Program-made: the position numbers and the translations under genes
In this document: one piece after another, positions 1-7,775 of the stretch
Numbering within the stretch: position 1 is the first letter of the stretch
Layout: each line of letters starts with the position of its first letter
From: DATCYZ01 sp036526195
GTDB taxonomy: Bacteria > Pseudomonadota > Gammaproteobacteria > Burkholderiales > SG8-39
Direction: 5' to 3'
Assembly: GCA_036526195.1 (NCBI GenBank)
Contig: DATCYZ010000061.1
Location: 1-62,832, forward strand
DNA: 62,832 nt
The notes under the pieces: model-generated
Seen by the model: only the letters and a program-made list of their open reading frames with translations
Told to the model about the DNA's origin: nothing
Databases searched by the model: none

Positions 1-2
1 TC

Positions 3-197
3 ATGGGTTCCATGGACGCCGTCCTCAATCAGGTACGCCAGTTCTCCCCCTGGATCTCCGCCCCAGGCGCCACCTGCCGCAGCTGCACCCACGCAATCGG
101 CTGGCGTGACGGCCTGCTCTGCCAGCGCACCTCGCTCGCGCCCAACGGTTACGCCTGCCACGCTTGGGCGCGCGCGCCGGGCGCGGATGACGCCTGA
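3..197 (+). CDS. small four-cysteine protein, unknown function
   Basis: This is a 64-residue reading frame at the window edge. It has four cysteines spaced C-x2-C-x11-C-x10-C (residues about 25 to 51), which suggests a small zinc-binding or metal-binding fold, though I recognise no family. A second in-frame ATG lies three codons in (MGSMD), and no clear ribosome binding site is visible because the window starts just upstream. It could also be the tail of a longer gene beginning before the window. The next gene starts 45 bases downstream in the same direction. Confidence 0.4.
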   Translation: MGSMDAVLNQVRQFSPWISAPGATCRSCTHAIGWRDGLLCQRTSLAPNGYACHAWARAPGADDA

Positions 198-242
198 GGG
201 CGCGGCGCGCTACAGTAGCGCGTCCAATCCGGGGAGGGTGTC

Positions 243-455
243 ATGGCGTATCGCGAATACAAGGTGCTGCACGTGGCCGAGGGCGGCTGCGGAACGATCT
301 TTCTCGGCGCCTCGGGCCTGCCGCTGAAGCGCATCGAGGTCGAGCTCAACAAGCACGCGGCCGAGGGCTGGCAACTTGCCTTCATGGTGATCGAGATGAA
401 GCGCTTCTGGCTGTTCTGGACGCGCGAGGCGGCGATCATTACGCTCGGACGATGA
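243..455 (+). CDS. DUF4177-like small protein
   Basis: This 70-residue protein begins MAYREYKVLHV and contains the pattern EVELNKHAAEGWQLAFMV. Alternating strands followed by a 'lN..a.eGWel' helix-strand motif are typical of DUF4177 proteins, which are small alpha/beta proteins of unknown role. A strong ribosome binding site (GGGGAGGG) lies 4 bases before the ATG and fixes the start. The stop overlaps the start of the YidD-like gene by 4 bases, so the two are probably translated together. The family match is by eye; no biochemical function is known. Confidence 0.65.
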   Translation: MAYREYKVLHVAEGGCGTIFLGASGLPLKRIEVELNKHAAEGWQLAFMVIEMKRFWLFWTREAAIITLGR

Positions 456-691
456 GCCTGCTCGCCCGGATGTTCGACCGCGCGATCGCGCGCTACCAGG
501 CGCGCGGCGGCGGCGAGGCGCTGTTCAACGTCGCGTGCAACTTCACGCCGAGCTGCTCGGAATACACCCGGCAGGCGATCCGCGCGCACGGCGCGCTTGC
601 CGGCACGCGACTCGGCTGGCGGCGCATCTGCCGCTGCACCGAGCCCGACGCAACCGAAACGCGCCACGACCCGGTGCCGGAGCGATGCTGA
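452..691 (+). CDS. yidD: YidD-like membrane protein insertion factor
   Basis: This 79-residue protein carries the YidD signature: ACNFTPSCSEYTRQAI near residues 28-43, a following HG...G...W.RI segment, and a C-terminal RC...DPVP. YidD proteins are small membrane-associated factors thought to assist YidC in inserting inner-membrane proteins. The gene normally sits between rnpA and yidC. Here it stands alone between DUF4177 and TM2-domain genes, so this may be a second, divergent copy, and the C-terminal part is atypical (RCTEPD instead of RCNP). It overlaps both neighbours by a few bases, which indicates translational coupling. The family is fairly sure; the role of a stand-alone copy is inference. 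Confidence 0.7.
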   Translation: MSLLARMFDRAIARYQARGGGEALFNVACNFTPSCSEYTRQAIRAHGALAGTRLGWRRICRCTEPDATETRHDPVPERC

Positions 692-1080
692 ATCGCGAGG
701 CGGTCGAGCGCGAGGAGGAGGCGCTGCGCGCCGAACTCGCCGCGCTGCCCGACGCGGCGCGCGCCGCGGCCTATCGGGATGCCGAACGGCGCATTCGCGA
801 CCCGGATACCTACGCGACGCTGAACTGGCTGTTCATCACCGGCCTGCACCACTTCTACCTCGGGCGCTGGGTGTGGGGCGCGATCGACCTCGGCGGGTTC
901 TGCGCCGGCGTCGTGCTGATCGTGCTCGGCCTGTGGCCGCTCGGCCTCGGGCTGATCGTGCTGATCAGCGTGCTGGAACTCTGGGCGCTGGTGCGCAGCC
1001 AGGTGATCGTGCAGGACTTCAACAACCGGGTGCTGCGCGGCGCGCTGGAACGCGCCCGGACGCCGGACCGGGGCTTATAG
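685..1080 (+). CDS. TM2 domain-containing membrane protein
   Basis: This is a 131-residue protein. A charged N-terminal helix (residues 1-45, rich in Glu, Arg and Ala) is followed by a TM2 domain with the hallmark GLHHFYLGRW and two hydrophobic helices (about residues 65-105), then a basic tail. TM2 proteins are small two-helix membrane proteins of uncertain function. I chose the ATG at 685, which overlaps the yidD stop by 7 bases; the frame is open further upstream, but that part is read in other frames by yidD. Its TAG stop forms the first three bases of a 20-base palindrome shared with the convergent gene. Confidence 0.7.
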   Translation: MLNREAVEREEEALRAELAALPDAARAAAYRDAERRIRDPDTYATLNWLFITGLHHFYLGRWVWGAIDLGGFCAGVVLIVLGLWPLGLGLIVLISVLELWALVRSQVIVQDFNNRVLRGALERARTPDRGL

Positions 1081-1097
1081 TAACATATAAGTTACTA
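1078..1097. repeat. dispersed AT-rich palindrome, copy 1
   Basis: The sequence is TAGTAACATATAAGTTACTA, with perfect 7-base arms around a 6-base AT centre. The left TAG is the stop codon of the TM2 gene. The right CTA is the complement of the TAG stop of the convergent small membrane gene. It is one of five related elements in the window (26576, 32401, 50146, 53675). It stands out sharply from the GC-rich surroundings. Confidence 0.85.
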
Positions 1098-1274
1098 ATC
1101 GGCCTTCGGCGGCGTCTGCTGCCGCTGCGCCCACCACGCGCGCGCGTGCAGCGCCGCCCAGACGCCGACCGGCAGCGCCGCGAGCGTCCAGCCGGCCGGG
1201 TGGTATTTGGCGAGCCAGGCGCCGAGCACGACCAGCACCGCGCCGACGATCGGCAACGCGCCGCGCGCGGTCAT
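1095..1274 (-). CDS. small two-helix membrane protein
   Basis: This 59-residue protein begins MTARGALPIVGAV. It has two hydrophobic stretches, about residues 6-23 and 28-45, and ends with a short polar tail (QRQQTPPKAD). It is too short for most ORF callers, but it has normal codon usage and a sensible membrane topology, and its TAG stop lies inside the shared palindrome. It starts 8 bases after the stop of the Bug-family gene on the same strand, so it is probably the last gene of that transcript. I do not recognise a family. It may be a small accessory membrane protein. Confidence 0.55.
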   Translation of the reverse strand: MTARGALPIVGAVLVVLGAWLAKYHPAGWTLAALPVGVWAALHARAWWAQRQQTPPKAD

Positions 1275-1281
1275 GCCGGCC

Positions 1282-2229
1282 TTACTCGACCTTGATGCCC
1301 GAATCGCGGATCAGCTTGCCGAGCTTGTCGGACTCGCCGCGCGCGAACTTCAGGAACTCCTCCGGGCTGCTGCCGACCACGTCGAAGCCGCCGGCCACCA
1401 GCCGCTCCCTGACCTCGGGTACGGCGAGCGTGCGCACCATTTCGCGATGGATGCGGTTGAAGACCTCGCGCGGCACGCCCGGCGGGGTGAGCAGGCCGAA
1501 CCAGGACACCAGTTCGAAGCCGGGCCAGGTTTCCGCGAGCGTGGGCACTTCGGGCATCTGCGGCATGCGCGCGCGTCCGCCCACGGCGATGGCCTTCACT
1601 TTGCCGGCCTTCACGTGCGGGATGATGAGCGGCGCCGAAACGAAGGCGATGTCGACCTGGTTGCCGAGCATCGCCTGCACCAGCGGGCCGCCGCCCTTGT
1701 AGGGAATGTGGGTCATCTTGATGCCGCCGTGCGCGGCGAGCTGCAGGGCGCCGAGGTGGTTGGAACTGCCCGAGCCGACCGAGGCGTAGGTCATCTTCTC
1801 CGGATTCGCCTTGCCGTAGTCGACCAGGCCCTTGAGCGTGGCCTGCGAGAAGTTCGTGCCCGCGACCAGCATGCTGGGCGAGGTCACCATCAGGGTGACG
1901 TGCTCCAGCGCCTTGAACGGGTCGGGCGCCTGCTTGTACAGGTGATGGTTCACCGCGTGGGTATCGAACACCATGAGCAGGGTGTAGCCGTCCGGGGCGG
2001 ACTTGGCGACTTCCGCCGCGCCGATCGAGCCGCCGGCGCCGCCCTTGTTCTCGATGACGATCGGCTGGCCGAGGAATTCCTGCAGCTTGGGCTGCACCAT
2101 GCGGGCCACCTGGTCGGTGGTGCCGCCGGCGGGAAAAGGCACCACGATGCGCACCGGTTTGACCGGGTACTGAGCGAGCGTCGCGCCCGAGATCAGGCAG
2201 GCGGCGGCGAGGACGGCGAGGCGTTTCAC
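1282..2229 (-). CDS. Bug/TctC-family periplasmic substrate-binding protein
   Basis: This 315-residue protein has a classic signal peptide (MKRLAVLAAACLISGATLA, cleavage before Gln20). The Bug-family core follows: YPVKPVRIVVPFPAGGTTD, the motif IVIENKGGAGGSIGA, and the later THIPYKGGGPLVQAMLG. Bug proteins bind small carboxylates or related solutes in the periplasm for tripartite tricarboxylate (TctABC) transporters, and they are greatly expanded in Burkholderiales. The start is GTG with a good AAGGAGA site 6 bases upstream. It lies just downstream of pxpA on the same strand, which suggests a ligand such as 5-oxoproline or a related acid. That is context only. No TctAB membrane genes are present here. 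Confidence 0.9.
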   Translation of the reverse strand: MKRLAVLAAACLISGATLAQYPVKPVRIVVPFPAGGTTDQVARMVQPKLQEFLGQPIVIENKGGAGGSIGAAEVAKSAPDGYTLLMVFDTHAVNHHLYKQAPDPFKALEHVTLMVTSPSMLVAGTNFSQATLKGLVDYGKANPEKMTYASVGSGSSNHLGALQLAAHGGIKMTHIPYKGGGPLVQAMLGNQVDIAFVSAPLIIPHVKAGKVKAIAVGGRARMPQMPEVPTLAETWPGFELVSWFGLLTPPGVPREVFNRIHREMVRTLAVPEVRERLVAGGFDVVGSSPEEFLKFARGESDKLGKLIRDSGIKVE

Positions 2230-2272
2230 TTGGTTCTCCTTGGCTGGCGGGCGCGACCCGGCGCCCTCGGGT

Positions 2273-3049
2273 TCAGACGTGCTGCGACATGGGTTGCAGG
2301 GCGATGCCGGCGGCCTCGAGCGCGGCGCGCAGCTTCGCCGCCGTCTCCACCGCGTGCGGGTTGTCGCCGTGCACGCAGATGGTATCGATGCGGCAGGGCA
2401 CTTTCCTGCCCGAGACGCTGGTGACCGCGTCGTCTTCGAGCATCCGGAGCACGCCGCGCACCGCGGCTTCGGCGTCGTGGATCATCGCGCCGGGCAGCTT
2501 CCTCGAGACCAGGTTGCCGCTGTCGTCGTAGGCGCGGTCGGCGAAGACTTCCCTCGCCACCCGCAGGCCGAGCGCCTCGCCCGCCTTTTCCTGCTCGGTG
2601 TTCGGCATGGCGACGAGGATCAGGTCCGCATCGACCGTCTTCGTCGCCCGCGCGATCGCCGTCGCGAGCGACGCGTCCACCGCCGCCATGTTGCTCAAAG
2701 AGCCGTGTGCCTTCACGTGGGTGACGCGGTGCCCGGCCGACGTGGCGATCGCCTGCAGCGCGCCGATCTGGTAGATCACGGCCTTCTCGATGTCCTCGGG
2801 GCGCTCGCCCTGGATCGGGCGGCGGCCGAAGCCGAAGAGGTCGTTGAACGACGGGTGCGCGCCGACGTCCACGCCCCGCGCCTTCGCGAGCGACACCGTG
2901 CGGTGCATCACCAGCGGGTCGCCGGCGTGAAAGCCGCAGGCGACGTTCGCCGCCGTGACGATGCCGAGCATGGCCTCGTCGTCGCCCATCTTCCAGGCGC
3001 CGAAGCTCTCGCCCATGTCCGCGTTCAGGTCGACCGTCGTTTTCGCCAT
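2273..3049 (-). CDS. pxpA: 5-oxoprolinase subunit PxpA (LamB/YcsF family)
   Basis: This 258-residue protein begins MAKTTVDLNADMGESFG, the diagnostic LamB/YcsF start, and contains NVACGFHAGDP and the VKAHGSLSN segment. PxpA with PxpB and PxpC forms the prokaryotic ATP-dependent 5-oxoprolinase, which converts 5-oxoproline (pyroglutamate) to glutamate in the cytoplasm. The ATG at 3049 is preceded by GGGAGAG, which favours it over the longer frame that begins upstream. It is divergent from pxpBC with 56 bases between the starts and is followed on its own strand by the Bug gene. That split, divergent arrangement is a variant of the usual pxpBCA order. Confidence 0.92.
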   Translation of the reverse strand: MAKTTVDLNADMGESFGAWKMGDDEAMLGIVTAANVACGFHAGDPLVMHRTVSLAKARGVDVGAHPSFNDLFGFGRRPIQGERPEDIEKAVIYQIGALQAIATSAGHRVTHVKAHGSLSNMAAVDASLATAIARATKTVDADLILVAMPNTEQEKAGEALGLRVAREVFADRAYDDSGNLVSRKLPGAMIHDAEAAVRGVLRMLEDDAVTSVSGRKVPCRIDTICVHGDNPHAVETAAKLRAALEAAGIALQPMSQHV

Positions 3050-3092
3050 CGGCGCTCTCCCGGGGAATCTCGCACCCCTGCGGCTTTCATTG

Positions 3093-3098
3093 TAGCCT
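3093..3098 (+). promoter_or_regulatory. -10-like box for leaderless pxpB
   Basis: TAGCCT ends 7 bases before the ATG of pxpB, so transcription would begin at or next to the A of the start codon. There is no Shine-Dalgarno in the 30 bases upstream. The same spacing recurs at several other genes in the window. This is a prediction from spacing only. Confidence 0.4.
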
Positions 3099-3105
3099 CG
3101 CGTCC

Positions 3106-3870
3106 ATGGCAAAAAACACCTCCGGCGGCGCGCAGCGCGCCGTCGCGCCGGTCGAATTCCGCATCCTGCAGGCCGGCGACCAGGCGATGTCGGTCGAGTT
3201 CGGCACGACGGTGGACGAGCGCATCAATCGGCTCGCCCAGGCCTTCGACCGGCGCCTGTCGGCGGCCGCGATCGAAGGCGTGCTCGAGGCCGTGCCCACC
3301 TACCGGGCCGTGCTGGTGCTCTACGATCCCTTGCGCATTCGCGCCGCGGATCTGCGCAAGCGGCTTGCGAAGCTCGTCCCCGCGCGACTCGAGGAGGAGG
3401 TCGCGGCGCGGCGCTGGACGATTCCGGTGGCCTACGGCGGCGCGCACGGCATCGACCTGGACGCCGTGGCGGCGCGCCACGGCCTGGGTGCCGCGGACGT
3501 CGTCGCCCTGCACGCGGGCGCCGAGTACCGCGTCTACATGATCGGCTTCGCCCCCGGCTTCGCCTACCTCGGCGGCTTGCCCGAGCGCCTGCACACGCCG
3601 CGGCTCGAATCGCCGCGCCTCGCCGTGCCTGCCGGATCGGTGGCCATCGGCGGCGTGCAGGCCGCCATCATGTCGGTGGAAATCCCGAGCGGCTGGCACA
3701 TGCTGGGGCGCACGCCGGAGAAGCTCTTCGATCCCCGCCGGTCGGCGCCCTTCCTGCTCGCCGCCGGCGACCGGGTGCGTTTCGATCCGGTATCGCCTGA
3801 AGACTATGCGCGGCTCGAGGCCCGCGTCGCGCAGGGCGAGGTGGTGGCGCGCCTCGAGGCGGCGCCATGA
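3106..3870 (+). CDS. pxpB: 5-oxoprolinase subunit PxpB (KipI / allophanate hydrolase subunit 1 family)
   Basis: This 254-residue protein has the family block YMIGFAPGFAYLGGLP, PRLESPRLAVPAGSVAIGG and LGRTPEKLFDP in its C-terminal half (about residues 143-210). With PxpC it forms the subunit pair that activates 5-oxoproline in the ATP-dependent 5-oxoprolinase. The family was earlier called KipI or allophanate hydrolase subunit 1. The usual GGW of the final block reads SGW here, a mild variation. It overlaps pxpC by 4 bases (ATGA), so the two are coupled. No ribosome binding site is visible before the ATG, while a -10-like box sits right before it. Confidence 0.92.
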   Translation: MAKNTSGGAQRAVAPVEFRILQAGDQAMSVEFGTTVDERINRLAQAFDRRLSAAAIEGVLEAVPTYRAVLVLYDPLRIRAADLRKRLAKLVPARLEEEVAARRWTIPVAYGGAHGIDLDAVAARHGLGAADVVALHAGAEYRVYMIGFAPGFAYLGGLPERLHTPRLESPRLAVPAGSVAIGGVQAAIMSVEIPSGWHMLGRTPEKLFDPRRSAPFLLAAGDRVRFDPVSPEDYARLEARVAQGEVVARLEAAP

Positions 3871-4820
3871 GCGTGCATTTGCGGTGCGTCAACCCGGGTG
3901 CGCTGGCGACGGTGCAGGATGCGGGCAGGATGGGCTATCAACGTTATGGCGTGCCGCCTTCGGGGGCCGTCGACCTGTTCACCTTCCACATCGCCAACGC
4001 GCTCGTCGGCAACGACCCGGATGAGGCCGCCATCGAATTCACGCTGACGGGCGGCAGCTGGACGGTCGAAGGCGGCGCCTGCCGCGTTGCGGTCGCCGGC
4101 GCGTTTCCGGTGGCGCTGAACGGCACGACGTTGCCGGCGTTCCGCGCGCTGGACCTCGCACCCGGCGACCTGCTGAAGATCGGCGTCGGCGCCGGCGCCG
4201 CGCGCGGCTACCTCGCGGTGGCGGGCGGCTTCGCGATCGAGCCGGTGCTCGGCAGCCGCGCGACGCACGTGCGTTCGGGCCTGGGCGGGCTCGACGGCAA
4301 GGCGCTTGCGAAAGGCGCGCGCCTCGCGCTTCGCGCACCCGAGGTCTCCGATCCGCCGCTGGCGCTCGATCCGCGGCTCGCGCGTCACGATCCCGGCGCG
4401 CTGCGCGTGGTGCCGGGGCCGCAGGACGATTACTTCGACGCCGCGGCCCTGCACGCCTTCGTCGCGCAGCCCTGGCGCATGCATCCGCAATCGGACCGCA
4501 TGGGCCTTCGCCTCGAGGGCCGGCCGTTGCAGCACAAGTCCGGCTTCAACATCGTCTCGGACGGCATCGCGCCGGGCAGCATCCAGGTGCCGGGCAACGG
4601 CCTGCCGATCGTGCTGCTCGCCGACCGGCAATCCACCGGCGGCTATCCGAAGATCGCCACCGTGGTGTCGGCGGACCTGCCGCGGCTCGGGCAGCTGCGC
4701 CCCGGCGATACGGTGCGCTTCGAGGCGATCACGGTCGAGGCGGCCGAGACGCTGGCGCGTGAGGCCGCGGGCCGCATGAATCTGCTGCGCGCGGCACTTC
4801 GCCCCGCGGGCATCGTGTAG
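3867..4820 (+). CDS. pxpC: 5-oxoprolinase subunit PxpC (KipA / allophanate hydrolase subunit 2 family)
   Basis: This 317-residue protein begins with a conserved block including NPGALATVQDAGRMGYQRYG and PPSGAVDLFTF. It later has VVPGPQDDYF and SGFNIVSDGIAPGSIQVPG, all typical of the biotin-dependent carboxyltransferase-like KipA/PxpC family. It completes the 5-oxoprolinase with PxpA and PxpB and acts in the cytoplasm. The length is normal for the family. Its start overlaps the pxpB stop. The next gene, a small membrane protein, follows after 20 bases on the same strand. Confidence 0.92.
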   Translation: MSVHLRCVNPGALATVQDAGRMGYQRYGVPPSGAVDLFTFHIANALVGNDPDEAAIEFTLTGGSWTVEGGACRVAVAGAFPVALNGTTLPAFRALDLAPGDLLKIGVGAGAARGYLAVAGGFAIEPVLGSRATHVRSGLGGLDGKALAKGARLALRAPEVSDPPLALDPRLARHDPGALRVVPGPQDDYFDAAALHAFVAQPWRMHPQSDRMGLRLEGRPLQHKSGFNIVSDGIAPGSIQVPGNGLPIVLLADRQSTGGYPKIATVVSADLPRLGQLRPGDTVRFEAITVEAAETLAREAAGRMNLLRAALRPAGIV

Positions 4821-4840
4821 CGACATCGGGAGCGCCCGGA

Positions 4841-5053
4841 ATGCCGTTGTGGAAAAGCCTGTGGCTCCTGTTCTCCGCGATCTGGGTGTTCGTCTGCCTG
4901 TTGTCGGTCGCCACCATCCTGCTGGTAGGCGACGCGACCGAGCACCCGAACGCGATCACGCCGGCCCTGATGGCGATGTTCGGCCCGATCGTCGCCTACG
5001 GTTTCGCGCGATCGATCTCGTGGTGGCGGCGCCGCACCGGGCGTGAGGACTGA
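4841..5053 (+). CDS. small two-helix membrane protein
   Basis: This 70-residue protein has two hydrophobic segments (about residues 4-30 and 40-60) and a basic C-terminus (SWWRRRTGRED). Its start has a GGAG site 8 bases upstream. The stop overlaps the GTG start of the following P-type ATPase by 11 bases, so it probably belongs to the ATPase transcript more than to pxpBC. No family is recognised. A small helper or regulatory peptide of the pump is possible but unsupported. Confidence 0.6.
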   Translation: MPLWKSLWLLFSAIWVFVCLLSVATILLVGDATEHPNAITPALMAMFGPIVAYGFARSISWWRRRTGRED

Positions 5054-7775
5054 GCCGCCCGCGGTGACCGACGCTCCGACCGGCGCCGGCGCGAAGCGCG
5101 CGTGGCACGCGCTCTCGGCCGACGAAGCAATGCGCCTCGTGGAATCGACGCGCGGCGGGCTGTCGAGCGCCGAGGCCGACCTGCGCCGGGCGCGCTACGG
5201 TGCCAACCGCCTGCCCCCGGCGGTGCGCCGCGGCGCGCTCGCGCGCTTCCTGTCGCAGTTCCACAACGCGCTCATCTACCTGTTGATCGGCTCGGCGGCG
5301 ATCACCCTCGCGCTGCAGCATTGGGTCGACAGCGCGGTGATCCTCGGCGTAGTGGTGATCAACGCGATCGTCGGCTTCCTGCAGGAAGGCAAGGCCGAGC
5401 AGGCGCTGGATGCGATCCGCAACATGCTCTCGAGCACGTCGGCAGTGATGCGCGACGGGGTGCGCCGCGTGCTGCCGGCGGAGGCGCTGGTGCCGGGCGA
5501 CGTGGTGCTGCTCGCCTCGGGCGACAAGGTGCCCGCCGACCTGCGCCTCGTGGAGGTGCGCAGCCTGCGCATCGAGGAGGCGGCGCTCACCGGCGAATCG
5601 GTGCCGGTGGACAAGGCCCTGGCGCCGGTGCCGGCGGCCGCCGAGCTTGGCGACCGGCGCGCGATGGCCTACTCGGGCACGCTGGTCACGTACGGGCAGG
5701 GCGTGGGCGTGGTGGTCGCCACCGGGCGCGACACCGAGATCGGGCGCATCAGCCAGCTGCTCGCCGGCGTCGAGACCCTCTCGACGCCACTGCTCGAGCA
5801 GTTCGGCCGTTTCGGGCGCTGGCTCACGCTCGCCACGATCGTGCTGATGGCGCTCACCTTCGCCCTTGGCACGCTGTGGCGCGGCTACGAGGCGGACGCG
5901 ATGTTCCTGGCCGCCGTCGGCATTGCGGTCGCCGTGATCCCGGAGGGCCTGCCGGCGATCCTCACCATCACCCTGGCGCTCGGGGTGCGCCGCATGGCGC
6001 GGCGCAAGGCCATCGTGCGGCGCCTGCCCGCGGTCGAGACGCTCGGTGCGGTGACGGTGATCTGCTCGGACAAGACCGGCACCCTGACACGCAACGAGAT
6101 GACCGTGGTGCGCGCCTGCACCGCGGACCTCGAAATCGAGGTCGAGGGCACCGGCTACGCGCCGCAGGGCGCGCTGCGCGCGGCCGACGGCACCCCGGCG
6201 CCCGCGGACGACCCGGTGCTGCGCGAGCTCGCGCGCTGCGCGCTGCTGTGCAACGACGCAGCGCTGTTCGAGTCCGGCGGCGAATGGCGGCTCGAGGGCG
6301 ATCCCACCGAGGGCGCCTTGCTCGCGTTCGCGCGCAAGTGCGTGCTCGACCCGGCGCTCGAGCACGCCGCGCATCCGCGGCTGGACGAAATCCCGTTCGA
6401 GTCGCAGTACCGCTTCATGGCCACGCTGCACCCGGGCGCGCGGGGGGCGTGCATCTTCGCCAAGGGCGCGCCCGAGGCGATCCTCGCCATGTGCGTCGCG
6501 GCGCGTGGGCACGAAGGCGACTGCGCGCTCGACCTGCCGGCCTGGCAGGCGCGCATGGACGCGCTCGCCGCGCGCGGGCTGCGCGTGCTGGCGCTCGCCG
6601 CACGCCGGGCCGAGCCGGGGCAGCAGACGCTCGAATTCGCGCGGGCGCAGTCCGGCTACACGCTGCTCGGTCTCGTCGGCATCATCGACCCGCCGCGCGA
6701 GGAAGCGATGGAGGCGGTGCGCCTGTGCCGCGCCGCCGGCATCCGCGTGAAGATGGTGACCGGCGACCACGCGGCGACGGCGCGCGCGGTCGGCGCGATG
6801 CTCGGCATCGGCGACGGGACCCACGCGATCACCGGCGCCGAGCTCGAGCGCATGGACGACGCCGAACTCGCGCGCATCGCGCCGCAGGCCAACGTCTTCG
6901 CGCGTGCCAGCCCGGAGCACAAGCTGCGGCTCGTGCGGGCGCTGCAGTCGCACGGCGAGGTGGTGGCGATGACCGGGGACGGCGTCAACGACGCGCCGGC
7001 GCTCAAGCGCGCCGAGGTGGGCATCGCCATGGGCCTGCACGGCACCGAGGCCGCCAAGGAGGCGGCCGAGATGGTGCTCGCGGACGACAACTTCGCCACC
7101 ATCCAGGCCGCGGTGGAGGAAGGCCGCACCATCTACGACAACCTGAGGAAGGCGCTGCTCTTCATCCTGCCGACCAACGGCGGCGAGGCCCTGTCCCTGC
7201 TCGCGGCGATCCTCTTCGGCATCACGCTGCCGATCACGCCGGTGCAGATCCTCTGGGTGAACATGGTGACCGCGGTGACGCTCTCGCTCGCGCTCGCCTT
7301 CGAGCCGACCGAGGCGGACGTCATGCACCGCCCGCCGCGGGCGCGCGACGCGCCGATGCTCTCGCGCTTCCTCGTCTGGCGCATCGTCTTCGTCTCGTTC
7401 CTGCTGCTGGCGGGGGTGCTCGGGCTGTACCTGTGGGAAGCCGCGCGCAGCGGCGACGTCGACCAGGCACGCACCGTGGCGGTCAATGCGCTGGTGATGG
7501 GCGAGATCGTCTACCTCTTCAACAGCCGGCGCCTGCACGACAGCGTGCTGAACCCGGGCGGCCTGTTCGGCAACGTGGTGGTGCTGCAGATGGTGGCGCT
7601 GCTCGCGTTGCTGCAGGCGGCGTTTACCTACGCCCCGCCGCTGCAGGCCTTGTTCGCGACCCGGGCCATCGATGCGCACGCCTGGGGCGCGATCCTCGCC
7701 TTCGGCCTCGCGCTGTTCGTCCTCGTCGAGATCGAGAAGGCCGCGGTGCGCCGCCTGCGGCTCGTCAGCCCTTGA
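5043..7775 (+). CDS. P-type cation-transporting ATPase (P2-like)
   Basis: This 910-residue ion pump has an N-terminal cation-ATPase domain, the actuator loop motif TGES (183-186), PEGLP in the fourth membrane helix (300-304), the phosphorylation motif DKTGTLT with Asp343, and GDGVNDAP in the hinge region. About ten membrane helices are visible, and the C-terminal six lie after residue 690. The PEGL motif and order resemble Ca2+ pumps of the P2A group. However, the sixth-helix motif reads NMVTAVTL where SERCA has an Asp needed for Ca2+, so the ion is uncertain. The start is GTG at 5043, overlapping the previous gene. It converges with transaldolase and overlaps it by 11 bases. Confidence 0.92.
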   Translation: MRTEPPAVTDAPTGAGAKRAWHALSADEAMRLVESTRGGLSSAEADLRRARYGANRLPPAVRRGALARFLSQFHNALIYLLIGSAAITLALQHWVDSAVILGVVVINAIVGFLQEGKAEQALDAIRNMLSSTSAVMRDGVRRVLPAEALVPGDVVLLASGDKVPADLRLVEVRSLRIEEAALTGESVPVDKALAPVPAAAELGDRRAMAYSGTLVTYGQGVGVVVATGRDTEIGRISQLLAGVETLSTPLLEQFGRFGRWLTLATIVLMALTFALGTLWRGYEADAMFLAAVGIAVAVIPEGLPAILTITLALGVRRMARRKAIVRRLPAVETLGAVTVICSDKTGTLTRNEMTVVRACTADLEIEVEGTGYAPQGALRAADGTPAPADDPVLRELARCALLCNDAALFESGGEWRLEGDPTEGALLAFARKCVLDPALEHAAHPRLDEIPFESQYRFMATLHPGARGACIFAKGAPEAILAMCVAARGHEGDCALDLPAWQARMDALAARGLRVLALAARRAEPGQQTLEFARAQSGYTLLGLVGIIDPPREEAMEAVRLCRAAGIRVKMVTGDHAATARAVGAMLGIGDGTHAITGAELERMDDAELARIAPQANVFARASPEHKLRLVRALQSHGEVVAMTGDGVNDAPALKRAEVGIAMGLHGTEAAKEAAEMVLADDNFATIQAAVEEGRTIYDNLRKALLFILPTNGGEALSLLAAILFGITLPITPVQILWVNMVTAVTLSLALAFEPTEADVMHRPPRARDAPMLSRFLVWRIVFVSFLLLAGVLGLYLWEAARSGDVDQARTVAVNALVMGEIVYLFNSRRLHDSVLNPGGLFGNVVVLQMVALLALLQAAFTYAPPLQALFATRAIDAHAWGAILAFGLALFVLVEIEKAAVRRLRLVSP

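Noticed and set aside
4956..7679. 907-codon minus-strand frame opposite the P-type ATPase
   Set aside because: Same shadow effect; no recognisable domain, and it overlaps a complete ion pump with all motifs.
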